Notes under the pieces: model-generated | The model's database searches: none | What the model was told of the DNA's origin: nothing | Seen by the model: the letters and a program-made list of their open reading frames with translations, nothing else | From: Neorhizobium galegae | GTDB taxonomy: Bacteria > Pseudomonadota > Alphaproteobacteria > Rhizobiales > Rhizobiaceae | Assembly (NCBI RefSeq): GCF_021391675.1 | Contig: NZ_CP090095.1 | Location: forward strand, 4,611,559-4,675,558 | Direction of reading: 5' to 3' | DNA length: 64,000 nt | Made by a program: the position numbers and the translations under genes | Part shown: positions 21,186-29,530 of the stretch, piece by piece | Numbering within the stretch: position 1 is the first letter of the stretch | Layout: every line of letters begins with the position of its first letter

Positions 21186-21392
21186 TTATTGCTCGCCGAG
21201 CTTCATCTCGGGATCGTATTCCTTGCCGTGAACGGTTTTCGTCACCGCCTGCCCGCACTGCATCTCGCCGGTCGTGGCGTTGAAGGCATAGGTCGGCGAG
21301 CCGGACAGTTCCCAGCCCTTGTTCAGCGCCGCCGTCACCTTGTGGCAGAAGGAGGAATCGTCGGGACCGCTGAGGAAGCGATAAAGTTTCAT
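21186..21392 (-). CDS. DUF1737 domain protein
   Basis: A 68-residue protein matching the small DUF1737 family, with MKLYRFLSGPDDSSFCHKVTAALNKGWELSGSPTYAFNA at its core. Cys 16 and Cys 46 are visible. It has no known function and no membrane segment. It overlaps the end of the CitE-like gene by four bases (ATGA), so the two are coupled. Confidence 0.85.
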   Translation of the reverse strand: MKLYRFLSGPDDSSFCHKVTAALNKGWELSGSPTYAFNATTGEMQCGQAVTKTVHGKEYDPEMKLGEQ

Positions 21393-22291
21393 GGCGTTTT
21401 CTTTCGTTCAGCGATGATCCTCGCCCTGGCGGCAAGCTTTTCGGCCTCCACCAGATGCAGTCGCTCGACCATTCTGCCGTTCAGGTTGATGACGTTGAGA
21501 TGCAGCGCTTCAGGCTTCGCAAAGGCGGCGATCACCGCTTCCGCCTCTTTCACGGCCTGGGGATCCGGCCCGAAATGCCGGTTGGCGGGCTCGATCTGGG
21601 CCGGATGGATCAGCATCTTGCCGGAAAAACCCATGGCGCGGCCCTGCGCGCATTCTGCCTCGAAGGCTTCCGCATCCTTGAAATCGTTGAAGACGCTGTC
21701 GATCACGTCGACACCATGGGCGCGGCCGACAAGCACGATCTGCATCAGCCACGGCACCAGATAGGCCCGGCCGGGCTGGGGCAGCACGCCTGTCTCCTTG
21801 CGCAGGTCGTTGAGGCCGACCACGAAGCACTGGAGCCGTTCGTCGACAGGGGCAATCGCCGGCGCATTCAGGACGCCCTTCGGCGTTTCGATCATGGCCC
21901 AGATGGCAAGACTGTCCGGAGCCCCGGCCTCGGAAAAGATATCCGCCACCGCCTGGATCTGCGACATGTGCTCGACCTTGGGGATCAGCACCACGTCGGG
22001 GGAGACCTCGGTGACGAGATCCATATCCGCCTTGCCGAACTCCGTTTCGAGCGGGTTGATGCGGATGATCGTTTCCCTGTCCTTGAGCGGGTTTTCCGTA
22101 AACAGCCGGCGCAGGTTGTCGCGGGCCTCGCCCTTCTTTTCCGACGCGACGGAATCTTCCAGATCGAAGATCACCGCGTCACAATCCAGCCCATGCACCT
22201 TTTCCAACGCCCTCGTATTGCCGGCCGGCACGCTCAGGATAGAGCGGCGAAGAGGAACTGAGGAATAATTGATATCGGTCAAGGCGGTCAT
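21389..22291 (-). CDS. HpcH/HpaI aldolase/CitE-like CoA ester lyase
   Basis: A 300-residue TIM-barrel lyase of the citrate-lyase-beta/malyl-CoA lyase group. It starts with PLRRSILSVPAGNTRALEKV and CDAVIFDLEDSVA, followed by INPLETEFGKADMDLV, VLIPKVEHMSQIQAV, MIETPKGVLN (metal-binding Glu) and GFSGKMLIHPAQIEPAN. Such enzymes cleave (3S)-malyl-CoA, citramalyl-CoA or similar beta-hydroxyacyl-CoA esters; the exact substrate is not predictable. The start at 22291 is set by homology, removing 38 upstream codons. The DUF1737 gene follows with an ATGA overlap. Confidence 0.87.
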   Translation of the reverse strand: MTALTDINYSSVPLRRSILSVPAGNTRALEKVHGLDCDAVIFDLEDSVASEKKGEARDNLRRLFTENPLKDRETIIRINPLETEFGKADMDLVTEVSPDVVLIPKVEHMSQIQAVADIFSEAGAPDSLAIWAMIETPKGVLNAPAIAPVDERLQCFVVGLNDLRKETGVLPQPGRAYLVPWLMQIVLVGRAHGVDVIDSVFNDFKDAEAFEAECAQGRAMGFSGKMLIHPAQIEPANRHFGPDPQAVKEAEAVIAAFAKPEALHLNVINLNGRMVERLHLVEAEKLAARARIIAERKKTP

Positions 22292-22399
22292 CGGCGCTTT
22301 GTGCCAATCTTTTTGATCTGCGGCAATACCGCCATGCGCAAAAGCCCTTGCAAGAAAGGGCGCAAGGCCCCACATTCCTCGATGAGAAAGGTATATACC

Positions 22400-22627
22400 A
22401 TGCAAAATATTCGCGTATTCTTCGTCATCGTTTCGGCCATTGCCGTGCTCGCCATGGCAGCGCTTCTGACGGCTTCGCTGACCGTCGCATTCGCGGGCAT
22501 CCTCGCGGTTCTGTCCATCGGACGCGCGCTTTCGGCCCGGCTGAAGCCGGTTCCGGTGCGGGCCAAGACGAACAAGCGCGAAATGCGTGTCTGGAACGAC
22601 GGGCGCGGCACGATCATCGATCTTTGA
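22400..22627 (+). CDS. Small membrane protein of unknown function
   Basis: A 75-residue protein with one long hydrophobic stretch at residues 4-40 (VFFVIVSAIAVLAMAALLTASLT...), probably one hairpin or two short membrane helices, then a basic Lys/Arg-rich tail ending GRGTIIDL. The ATG at 22400 has AAAGG nine bases upstream. It faces away from the CitE-like gene. I do not recognise the family, but composition and reading frame look coding. Confidence 0.6.
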   Translation: MQNIRVFFVIVSAIAVLAMAALLTASLTVAFAGILAVLSIGRALSARLKPVPVRAKTNKREMRVWNDGRGTIIDL

Positions 22628-22763
22628 TCGCTCCGAAGCGTAAAGAGACGAATGCGCCGGTTTCCGGCGCCTCGGCGTACCGGTTCACGCCAAACAGCCC
22701 TTCAAATCCGCGTCGATTTGCTTTATGGCAGCTTCCGCAGATAAGTCCACGTGGAGGCAGATC

Positions 22764-23369
22764 ATGGAAAAGTTCACCAAGCTCACCGGCGTTGCAGCGC
22801 CGCTTCCGGTCATCAATATCGACACGGACATGATCATTCCCAAGGATTACCTCAAGACCATCAAGCGTACCGGTCTTGGCAAGGGTCTCTTCTCGGAAGC
22901 CCGCTACAAGGACGACGGTTCTGAAAATCCCGATTTCGTGCTGAACAAGCCGGCCTATCGCAACGCCAAGATCCTGGTCGCTGGCGACAATTTCGGCTGC
23001 GGCTCCTCGCGCGAACACGCTCCCTGGGCACTTCTCGACTTCGGCATCCGCTGCGTCATTTCGACGAGCTTCGCCGACATTTTCTACAATAACTGTTTCA
23101 AGAACGGCATTCTGCCGATCGTCGTTTCCCAGGAAGACCTGGACAAGCTGATGGACGATGCCGAACGCGGCTCGAACGCCATCCTCTCGATCGACCTGGA
23201 AGCCCAGGAAATCACCGGCCCGGATGGCGGCTCGATCCGTTTCGACATCGATCCCGGCCGTCGCCATATCATGCTCGAAGGCCTCGACGACATTGCCTCG
23301 ACGCTGAAGAGCGACGCGGCGATCAGCACTTTCGAGAACAACAACCGAGCCGCACGTCCCTGGCTCTGA
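22764..23369 (+). CDS. leuD: 3-isopropylmalate dehydratase small subunit
   Basis: A 201-residue swivel-domain subunit that joins LeuC to isomerise 2- to 3-isopropylmalate in leucine synthesis. Landmarks are [20 protein letters not shown], the [17 protein letters not shown] motif and [17 protein letters not shown]. The ATG at 22764 has GTGGAGG before it. leuC is not in the window; leuB follows after a RidA-family gene. Confidence 0.97.
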   Translation: MEKFTKLTGVAAPLPVINIDTDMIIPKDYLKTIKRTGLGKGLFSEARYKDDGSENPDFVLNKPAYRNAKILVAGDNFGCGSSREHAPWALLDFGIRCVISTSFADIFYNNCFKNGILPIVVSQEDLDKLMDDAERGSNAILSIDLEAQEITGPDGGSIRFDIDPGRRHIMLEGLDDIASTLKSDAAISTFENNNRAARPWL

Positions 23370-23385
23370 TTTCCGGAGCATCCTG

Positions 23386-23775
23386 ATGGTCAAGCGGATT
23401 TCCTCCGGATCGCCCTTCGAAGCGCGGATCGGCTATTCGCGCGCCGTGGTGGATCGCGACATGGTCTATGTCTCCGGCACCACCGGCTACGACTATGCCC
23501 GGATGGAAATGCCCGCCGACGCGGCCGCCCAGACCCGCAATACACTCGGCACGATCGAGAAGGCCCTGAAAGAGGCCGGAAGTGGCCTCCAGGACGTCGT
23601 CCGGGTGCGCTACTACCTCACCGACATGGCTGATTACGATTCCATCGTTCAGGTTCTCGGCGAGACCTTCTCCGAGATCCGGCCTGCGGCGACCATGGTC
23701 GTTTGCGGCCTCACTACACCCGAAATGAAGATCGAGATCGAAGTGACTGCCCGCATCGGCGCCGGCAGTCCTTAA
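23386..23775 (+). CDS. RidA (YjgF/YER057c/UK114) family enamine/imine deaminase
   Basis: A 129-residue RidA-fold protein beginning [22 protein letters not shown]. It has [39 protein letters not shown], and the end [22 protein letters not shown]. The canonical RidA Arg is recognisable in the RPAATMVVC segment. Members hydrolyse reactive enamines such as 2-aminoacrylate. The subgroup is not the archetypal RidA, so the substrate is open. It lies 16 bases after leuD. Confidence 0.85.
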   Translation: MVKRISSGSPFEARIGYSRAVVDRDMVYVSGTTGYDYARMEMPADAAAQTRNTLGTIEKALKEAGSGLQDVVRVRYYLTDMADYDSIVQVLGETFSEIRPAATMVVCGLTTPEMKIEIEVTARIGAGSP

Positions 23776-23786
23776 AACCTTTCCAG

Positions 23787-23818
23787 CCTCGTCCTTCGGC
23801 AGGCTCGGACGAGGTTTT
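23787..23818 (+). terminator. Rho-independent terminator after the RidA-family gene
   Basis: CCTCGTCC (23787-23794) and GGACGAGG (23807-23814) form an 8-bp stem with a 12-base loop, followed by TTTT. It separates leuD-ridA from leuB. Confidence 0.75.
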
Positions 23819-23884
23819 GCCAGGCGCGGAGATTCCGCGCGGGAGGACGCGAGCCTGCAAAACCCGCAAGGACACGAAAACGAT

Positions 23885-24994
23885 ATGGCAAAGAACCTCT
23901 TCCTCCTTCCCGGCGACGGCATCGGCCCCGAGGCCATGGGCGAAGTCCGCAAGATCATCGCCCATATGAACAGCGCCATGAAGGCCGATTTCGTCCTCGA
24001 CGAAGGCCTGGTCGGCGGCTGCGCCTACGATGCGCATGGCGCCGCCATTTCCGAAGAGGACATGGCCAAGGCGATGGCAGCGGACGCGGTGCTTTTCGGT
24101 GCCGTCGGCGGCCCGAAATGGGATCACGTTGCTTATGAAGTGCGTCCGGAAGCCGGCCTGCTGCGGCTGCGCAAGGACATGGAGCTTTTCGCCAACCTGC
24201 GCCCCGCCATCTGCTATCCGGCGCTTAGCTCCGCTTCCTCCCTGAAGCCGGAACTGGTCGAAGGCCTCGACATCCTGATCGTCCGCGAGCTCACCGGTGG
24301 CGTCTATTTCGGCGAGCCGAAGGAAATCGTCGACCTCGGCAACGGCCAGAAGCGCGGTATCGATACCCAGGTCTACGATACCTATGAGATCGAACGTATT
24401 GCCGGCGTCGCCTTCGAGCTTGCCCGCACCCGCAAGAACGCTGTCTGCTCGATGGAAAAGCGCAACGTCATGAAGTCGGGCGTGCTCTGGAACCAGGTGG
24501 TCACCGAGACGCACAAGGCGAAATATTCCGACGTCAAGCTGGAGCATATGCTGGCCGATGCGGGCGGCATGCAGCTGGTCCGGGCTCCCAAACAGTTCGA
24601 CGTCATCGTCACCGACAACCTGTTCGGCGACATGCTCTCCGACGTCGCGGCCATGCTGACCGGCTCGCTCGGCATGCTGCCCTCCGCTTCGCTCGGCGCG
24701 CCGGACACCAAGACTGGCAAGCGCAAGGCGCTTTACGAGCCGGTGCACGGTTCGGCGCCTGACATCGCCGGCACCGGCGTTGCCAACCCGATCGCCATGA
24801 TCGCCTCGTTTGCCATGTGCCTGCGTTATTCCTTCAACATGGTCACGGAAGCCGACAACCTCGAAAAGGCGATCGCCAACGTGCTCGATCAGGGCATCCG
24901 CACCGGCGACATCATGGCCGAAGGCGCCCGCAAGGTCGGCACCGCCGAAATGGGCGATGCGATCCTCAGGGAATTCGTAAGCCTTTCCGCCTGA
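23885..24994 (+). CDS. leuB: 3-isopropylmalate dehydrogenase
   Basis: A 369-residue NAD-dependent decarboxylating dehydrogenase, third step of leucine synthesis. Visible: [30 protein letters not shown], the [11 protein letters not shown] active-site region, [30 protein letters not shown] and the cofactor-binding [18 protein letters not shown]. Length matches the family. It is separated from leuD by the RidA-family gene and a terminator, so it probably has its own promoter in 23819-23884. Confidence 0.97.
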   Translation: MAKNLFLLPGDGIGPEAMGEVRKIIAHMNSAMKADFVLDEGLVGGCAYDAHGAAISEEDMAKAMAADAVLFGAVGGPKWDHVAYEVRPEAGLLRLRKDMELFANLRPAICYPALSSASSLKPELVEGLDILIVRELTGGVYFGEPKEIVDLGNGQKRGIDTQVYDTYEIERIAGVAFELARTRKNAVCSMEKRNVMKSGVLWNQVVTETHKAKYSDVKLEHMLADAGGMQLVRAPKQFDVIVTDNLFGDMLSDVAAMLTGSLGMLPSASLGAPDTKTGKRKALYEPVHGSAPDIAGTGVANPIAMIASFAMCLRYSFNMVTEADNLEKAIANVLDQGIRTGDIMAEGARKVGTAEMGDAILREFVSLSA

Positions 24995-25005
24995 TACACC
25001 GATCG

Positions 25006-25039
25006 GTGTCTTTCCGTCGCAGGGCGGAAAGACACTTCG
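25006..25039 (+). terminator. Hairpin after leuB
   Basis: GTGTCTTTCCG (25006-25016) and CGGAAAGACAC (25025-25035) form a perfect 11-bp stem with an 8-base loop, followed by TTCGACATTT. Likely leuB terminator with a weak tail. Confidence 0.6.
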
Positions 25040-25128
25040 ACATTTGGCGTTCGGCATCCTGCTACCCATATCGCAAAATCTATGGGAAGAAGCGGCGCGG
25101 GATCGCTCCCGCGCCACGGAAGAGGCCG

Positions 25129-25929
25129 ATGAAACGGACAATCGAAAAACTGAAACATCGGCGGTATCGCCATCCATCCGGATTGCCATCGCCGCGATGG
25201 CTGGCTTATGCGCTGGTCGCGGTTAACCTGATCCTGATCGCCTTTTTCCTGCTCGATGCGCCGGTTGGCTCCTATGCCGCCCATACGCCCAACGTACTGC
25301 TGCCGATCGGCAAGGCGATTACCGATTTCGGCACGTCCGGCTGGATCCTTTTTGCGGCAGCGCTCCTCTTCTTCGAAGCGCTCGCGGTCATCCGTCTCGC
25401 GCCCGGCCTGAAAGCTCGCTTCCAGGCAATGCTGGTCAGCCATGTTGCGGCTTATATCTTTGTGGCCGTTGCCGGCTCGGGCCTTCTCGTCAACCTGGTG
25501 AAGCGCATCATCGGCCGTGCCCGCCCGGTTCTTTACGAGCAATGGGGCTTTTACGGTCTCAGCCCTTTTTCCGGCTCCCGGTTCGAAAGCTTTCCTTCCG
25601 GTCACGCAACCACGGTCGGGGCATTCCTGATGGCGCTGGCACTGCTCGCTCCGCGCTACCGCCTGTTCTTTCTGATCATGAGCTTCTGGCTCGGTTTTTC
25701 GCGCGTCATCGTCGCGGCGCATTATCCGAGCGACGTGATTGCCGGTCTCTCGTTCGGCGCCTGGTTCTCTGTCATCATGGCGATCGTCTTTTCCCGCTAC
25801 GGGCTGCTCTTCCGGCAGGAACCTGACGGTTGGCCGGTTCCGCGCCGGCCCATTCCTCTCCTATTGCGCCCCAATCGGGCGACAGTGCCATTCCCGCTCC
25901 GCGGCATTCCGCCGAAGCGGAGCGACTAA
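25129..25929 (+). CDS. PAP2 family membrane phosphatase
   Basis: A 266-residue inner-membrane phosphatase with about six transmembrane segments. The three PAP2 motifs are present: KRIIGRARP, PSGH (in SFPSGHATT) and SRVIVAAHYPSDVIAG with the catalytic His. The C-terminal 40 residues are Pro/Arg-rich and cytoplasmic. Substrates of such enzymes include phosphatidic acid, lipid A phosphates and undecaprenyl pyrophosphate; none can be assigned here. The ATG at 25129 follows GGAAGAGG. The 160 bases after it hold only a terminator. Confidence 0.87.
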   Translation: MKRTIEKLKHRRYRHPSGLPSPRWLAYALVAVNLILIAFFLLDAPVGSYAAHTPNVLLPIGKAITDFGTSGWILFAAALLFFEALAVIRLAPGLKARFQAMLVSHVAAYIFVAVAGSGLLVNLVKRIIGRARPVLYEQWGFYGLSPFSGSRFESFPSGHATTVGAFLMALALLAPRYRLFFLIMSFWLGFSRVIVAAHYPSDVIAGLSFGAWFSVIMAIVFSRYGLLFRQEPDGWPVPRRPIPLLLRPNRATVPFPLRGIPPKRSD

Positions 25930-26042
25930 ATACTCAAGGCGTGTCGCGCAAAACGGCAAGGATTCCGGAGCATCATCAAGCCGAAGCGTAGGTGCCGGAT
26001 CAAAGATACCGGCTCGAATTCCATAAGAACCTTCAAAAACAT

Positions 26043-26077
26043 AAGGGCCCGGCACATTGTACCGAGCCCCTTTTTTA
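26043..26077. terminator. Bidirectional terminator between PAP2 and MHS transporter genes
   Basis: AAGGGCCCGG and CCGAGCCCCTT pair through one mismatch and one bulge. The plus strand ends in TTTTTT and the minus strand ends in TT. It sits between convergent genes. Confidence 0.65.
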
Positions 26078-26092
26078 TCTGCTGGTCCTGCC

Positions 26093-27790
26093 TCAGTGAG
26101 CGAGATCGACGTCCCGTTTCTCGCGGACGAACAGCAGGCCGATTACGACCGTCAAAAGTGCGAAGATGACGGGATACCAGAGTCCTGCGAAAATATCGCC
26201 GGTGGAGGCGACGATTGCGAAGGAGGTGGCCGGCAGGAGGCCGCCGAACCAGCCGTTACCGATGTGGTAGGGCAGGGACATGGCCGTATAACGAATGCGG
26301 GTCGGGAAGAACTCGACCAGGGCAGCAGCGATCGGGCCGTATACGATGGTGACGTAGATCACCATGATCGTCAGGATCGCGATGACCGTCAACGACTGAC
26401 CGTTAGCCAAGGCGGAGAAGAAGCCGCTGACCTTGACCTTGCCCGGGTCGTTTGCCGCCGGATAGCCAGCCGCAACCATAGCCGGGGCGAGCGCTGCATT
26501 GAAGGCTGGGGCATCGGTGAAGGATATCGGCGCTCCGCCATTGACGACGAGTTGGGCCGGAGAGCCCGCAGGCGCGTCCACCAGCGTGTAGCGGAAAGCC
26601 TGAGTTGACATGGTGCGGCGCATCACATCGCAAGGCGTCGTGAAGGTGCGGATGCCGACCGGGTCGAACAGGGAACCGCAGGTGGCGGGATCGGCCCTGA
26701 CTTCAGCCTTCACGGATTCGATCGCCTTGGAATAGGTCGGGTTGGCCGCCGTTGTCAGGGCGCTGAACAGAGGGAAGTAAGTTACTGCCGCGAGAAGGCA
26801 GCCCGCCAGGATCACCGGCTTCCTTCCGATCCGGTCAGAAAGAGAGCCAAACACCAGGAAGAAGGGTGTTGCGATGATCAACGCCCAGGCGATCAGCACG
26901 TTGGCTGTCAGAAGGTCGATCTTCAGCACAGTCTGCAGGAAGAACAGGGCGTAGAACTGTCCCGTATACCAGACGACCGCCTGGCCGACCACGAGGCCGA
27001 ACAGCGCGACCAGCACGATCTTGCCATTACCCCAGTTACCGAAAGCTTCCGACAGTGGCGCCTTGGACTGAGTGCCTTCCTCCTTCATTTTCTTGAAGAG
27101 CGGTGATTCATTCATCTGCAGACGAATGTAGATCGAGATGATGAGCAGGATGATCGACAGGAGGAAGGGAATGCGCCATCCACCCTGAAGCCCGAAGAGA
27201 ATCGGCTGCGAGGTCGCGAAGGCTTCCTCGCCCATGTTGAGGCGCAAGGTCACGATCACAAACAGCGACAGGAGCAGACCCATGGTGGCCGTGGTCTGGA
27301 TCCAGGCGGTATAGAAACCTCGCCGGTTCCGCGGCGAATGCTCGGCAACATAAACCACCGCGCCCCCATATTCACCGCCGAGCGCCAGGCCTTGAGCCAT
27401 GCGCAGCGCCACGAGAATGATGGGTGCAGCAACACCAATCTGGTCATAGCTTGGCAGAAGACCGACCGCGAAGGTCGACAGACCCATGATCAGGATGGTG
27501 AGAAGGAAGGTGTATTTGCGGCCGACGAGATCGCCGAGCCGACCGAAAACCAGCGCGCCGAAGGGGCGGACAAGGAAGCCGGCGGCAAAGGTCAGCAGGG
27601 CGAAGATCGCCTGCGTTGCCGGCGGGAACTGAGAGAAGAACTGCTTGCCGATGATCGCAGCCAGCGTTCCGTACAAATAGAAATCATACCATTCGAAGAC
27701 GGTGCCGAGCGAGGAGGCGATAATCACCTTCCGCTCCTCGGCCGTCATCGGCTTGGTTCTGGTGTCAATCGCAGTTGCGACATTTGCCAT
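26093..27790 (-). CDS. MHS-family (metabolite:H+ symporter) MFS transporter
   Basis: A 565-residue inner-membrane transporter of the ProP/KgtP/shikimate (MHS) branch. Diagnostic motifs are SSLGTVFEWYDFYLYG at the start, GRLGDLVGRKYTF in loop 2-3, RMAQGLALGGEYGGA in helix 4-5 and FGSLSDRIGRKPVI in the second half. It is about 100 residues longer than usual because of an insertion near residues 345-455, between late helices and probably periplasmic, with Cys 371 and Cys 387. Substrate unknown. It is transcribed alone with flanking terminators, facing away from asd. Confidence 0.88.
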   Translation of the reverse strand: MANVATAIDTRTKPMTAEERKVIIASSLGTVFEWYDFYLYGTLAAIIGKQFFSQFPPATQAIFALLTFAAGFLVRPFGALVFGRLGDLVGRKYTFLLTILIMGLSTFAVGLLPSYDQIGVAAPIILVALRMAQGLALGGEYGGAVVYVAEHSPRNRRGFYTAWIQTTATMGLLLSLFVIVTLRLNMGEEAFATSQPILFGLQGGWRIPFLLSIILLIISIYIRLQMNESPLFKKMKEEGTQSKAPLSEAFGNWGNGKIVLVALFGLVVGQAVVWYTGQFYALFFLQTVLKIDLLTANVLIAWALIIATPFFLVFGSLSDRIGRKPVILAGCLLAAVTYFPLFSALTTAANPTYSKAIESVKAEVRADPATCGSLFDPVGIRTFTTPCDVMRRTMSTQAFRYTLVDAPAGSPAQLVVNGGAPISFTDAPAFNAALAPAMVAAGYPAANDPGKVKVSGFFSALANGQSLTVIAILTIMVIYVTIVYGPIAAALVEFFPTRIRYTAMSLPYHIGNGWFGGLLPATSFAIVASTGDIFAGLWYPVIFALLTVVIGLLFVREKRDVDLAH

Positions 27791-28011
27791 TGTCGTCCTC
27801 CCTTAAGATGAAACTCGCGTGCCGGCTCCGAGCCCGTTCCCTCCAGGGCATGGATATGGCGACGCATTGTCGCAGATTGACAGAATTCAAGGGCTAAGGA
27901 GAGCGATGCTTTGGGATTATGACTTTCGTCTAATATCGCGCCTGCCGTGCACAGCGGATGCTGCGGCGCGGCATAAGGGCAATGCGGCGCATCACCTGCG
28001 TCAGCCGTCGC

Positions 28012-28039
28012 TTGACTCGTTGCGAAAATCTTTTAAACA
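28012..28039 (+). promoter_or_regulatory. Candidate promoter for asd leader
   Basis: CTTGACT (28011-28017), then 16 bases, then TAAACA (28034-28039). It would start transcription near 28046, about 20 bases before the mini-ORF ATG at 28065. Matches are 5/6 and about 3/6, so the call is tentative. The remaining sequence between the MHS transporter and asd (27791-28064) shows no supportable gene. Confidence 0.3.
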
Positions 28040-28064
28040 ACTCCGCGAACGGGAAGACACCCAC

Positions 28065-28184
28065 ATGCGCGCCTGCGAATTCCATATCGCTGCCTTAGCA
28101 CTGCCGGCCATCCAGGCTGCGCAGCGGGCGTGTTTTGCCGCTTTCTCCAAAACCAAGGCCAAAACGACGACGAAAACCGTCTGA
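28065..28184 (+). CDS. Candidate Lys/Thr-rich leader peptide upstream of asd
   Basis: A 39-codon frame from an ATG at 28065, ending SKTKAKTTTKTV then TGA. Nine of its last eleven residues before Val are Lys or Thr (four Lys, five Thr). Lysine and threonine are end products of the pathway entered through Asd, 108 bases downstream. Two GC-rich hairpins lie between the two. This layout resembles amino-acid leader peptides such as thrL. The start is weakly supported (GGGAAG upstream), the frame is open further upstream to 27819, and the peptide is longer than classic leaders, so it may instead be a small protein or chance. Confidence 0.35.
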   Translation: MRACEFHIAALALPAIQAAQRACFAAFSKTKAKTTTKTV

Positions 28185-28202
28185 CGTCTCTGGCCGCCGC
28201 TC

Positions 28203-28246
28203 TCTCCCCGGATGGCCGGGGACAAGGAATTCCGCGAGTTGATCGC
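28203..28246 (+). promoter_or_regulatory. Tandem hairpins in the asd leader
   Basis: TCCCCGG/CCGGGGA (28203-28220, ATGG loop) and CCGCGA/TCGCGG (28230-28246, GTTGA loop) are perfect 7-bp and 6-bp stems between the Lys/Thr-rich mini-ORF and asd. No T-run follows either, so if they regulate it would more likely be by sequestration or Rho access than by intrinsic termination. Confidence 0.35.
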
Positions 28247-28292
28247 GGCTTCCCCCTCACCAAATCGAGGAGAGACAGAAAGAGAGCAAAAA

Positions 28293-29327
28293 ATGGGTTT
28301 CAAGATCGCAGTCGCCGGTGCAACCGGCAATGTCGGCAGGGAAATGCTGTCGATCCTTTCCGAGCGCGGCTTCCCGGTCGACGAAGTCGTGGCGCTGGCA
28401 TCCGCCCGTAGCCAGGGAACCGAAGTTTCGTTCGGCGACCGGACGCTGAAGGTTTCCAACCTGGAAAACTACGATTTTTCCGACACCGATATCTGCCTAA
28501 TGTCGGCAGGAGGCGAGGTTTCCAAGAAGTGGTCGCCAAAGATCGGCGCCCAGGGCTGCGTCGTCATCGACAACTCGTCCGCCTGGCGTTACGATCAGGA
28601 CGTTCCGCTGATCGTTCCGGAAGTGAACCCCGATGCGATCTCCGGCTTTACCAAGCGCAACATCATCGCCAATCCGAATTGCTCGACCGCCCAGCTCGTC
28701 GTTGCCCTGAAGCCGCTGCACGACTTCGCCAAGATCAAGCGCGTCGTCGTCTCGACCTACCAGTCGGTCTCCGGCGCAGGCAAGGAAGGCATGGACGAGC
28801 TCTTCACCCAGACCCGCGCCGTCTTCGTCGCTGATCCGGTCGAATCCAAGAAGTTCACCAAGCGCATCGCCTTCAACGTCATCCCACATATCGATAGCTT
28901 CATGGAAGACGGGTATACGAAGGAAGAGTGGAAGGTTCTCGCCGAAACCAAGAAGATGCTCGACCCGAAGATCAAGGTGACCTGCACCGCCGTGCGCGTT
29001 CCGGTCTTCATCGGCCATTCGGAATCGGTCAATATCGAGTTCGAAAACGAGATCACCGCGGACCAGGCCCGCGATATCCTGCGCGAAGCTCCGGGCTGCC
29101 TCGTCATCGACAAGCATGAAAACGGCGGCTACATGACGCCTTACGAATGCGCCGGTGAGGATGCCACCTACATTTCCCGTATCCGCGAGGATGCGACGGT
29201 GGAAAACGGCCTCAATATCTGGGTCGTTTCCGACAACCTGCGCAAGGGTGCCGCGCTCAACGCCATCCAGATCGCCGAATTGCTCGTTAATCGCGGCCTG
29301 ATCAAGCCGCGCAAGGCTGCTGCCTGA
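28293..29327 (+). CDS. asd: Aspartate-semialdehyde dehydrogenase
   Basis: A 344-residue NADPH enzyme that makes aspartate semialdehyde from aspartyl phosphate. It feeds lysine/diaminopimelate, threonine and methionine synthesis. It begins MGFKIAVAGATGNVGREM (nucleotide-binding loop), has the catalytic Cys 130 in NPNCSTAQLV, SGAGKEGMDEL, and the substrate-binding VPVFIGHSESVNIEFE. The ATG at 28293 follows an AGAGAG purine run; 27 upstream in-frame codons overlap the leader hairpins and are discarded. A strong terminator follows. Confidence 0.97.
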   Translation: MGFKIAVAGATGNVGREMLSILSERGFPVDEVVALASARSQGTEVSFGDRTLKVSNLENYDFSDTDICLMSAGGEVSKKWSPKIGAQGCVVIDNSSAWRYDQDVPLIVPEVNPDAISGFTKRNIIANPNCSTAQLVVALKPLHDFAKIKRVVVSTYQSVSGAGKEGMDELFTQTRAVFVADPVESKKFTKRIAFNVIPHIDSFMEDGYTKEEWKVLAETKKMLDPKIKVTCTAVRVPVFIGHSESVNIEFENEITADQARDILREAPGCLVIDKHENGGYMTPYECAGEDATYISRIREDATVENGLNIWVVSDNLRKGAALNAIQIAELLVNRGLIKPRKAAA

Positions 29328-29360
29328 TAAATAATAAATTTATTAAGCATGTTCCGATAG

Positions 29361-29391
29361 AAACCCCGTCAGAAATGGCGGGGTTTTTCTT
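29361..29391 (+). terminator. Rho-independent terminator of asd
   Basis: AAACCCCGTC and GCGGGGTTT form a GC-rich stem with an AGAAATG-type loop, followed by TTTTTCTTTC. Confidence 0.85.
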
Positions 29392-29530
29392 TCGAATCAC
29401 CCATATCACGAACTATTCATGAACGGGTGAGTTGCGATTGTCTGCAACCGCCGCCATAAGGCCGAAACAATGCACATTATCCGGACGCTTCAGACTTAAG
29501 CGATCCGGCTCTCGGGACGGGTTTGACCGC

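Noticed and set aside
27819..28064. Upstream part of the 121-codon frame before asd
   Set aside because: No start context or recognisable domain; only the C-terminal 39 codons with Lys/Thr enrichment are worth keeping.
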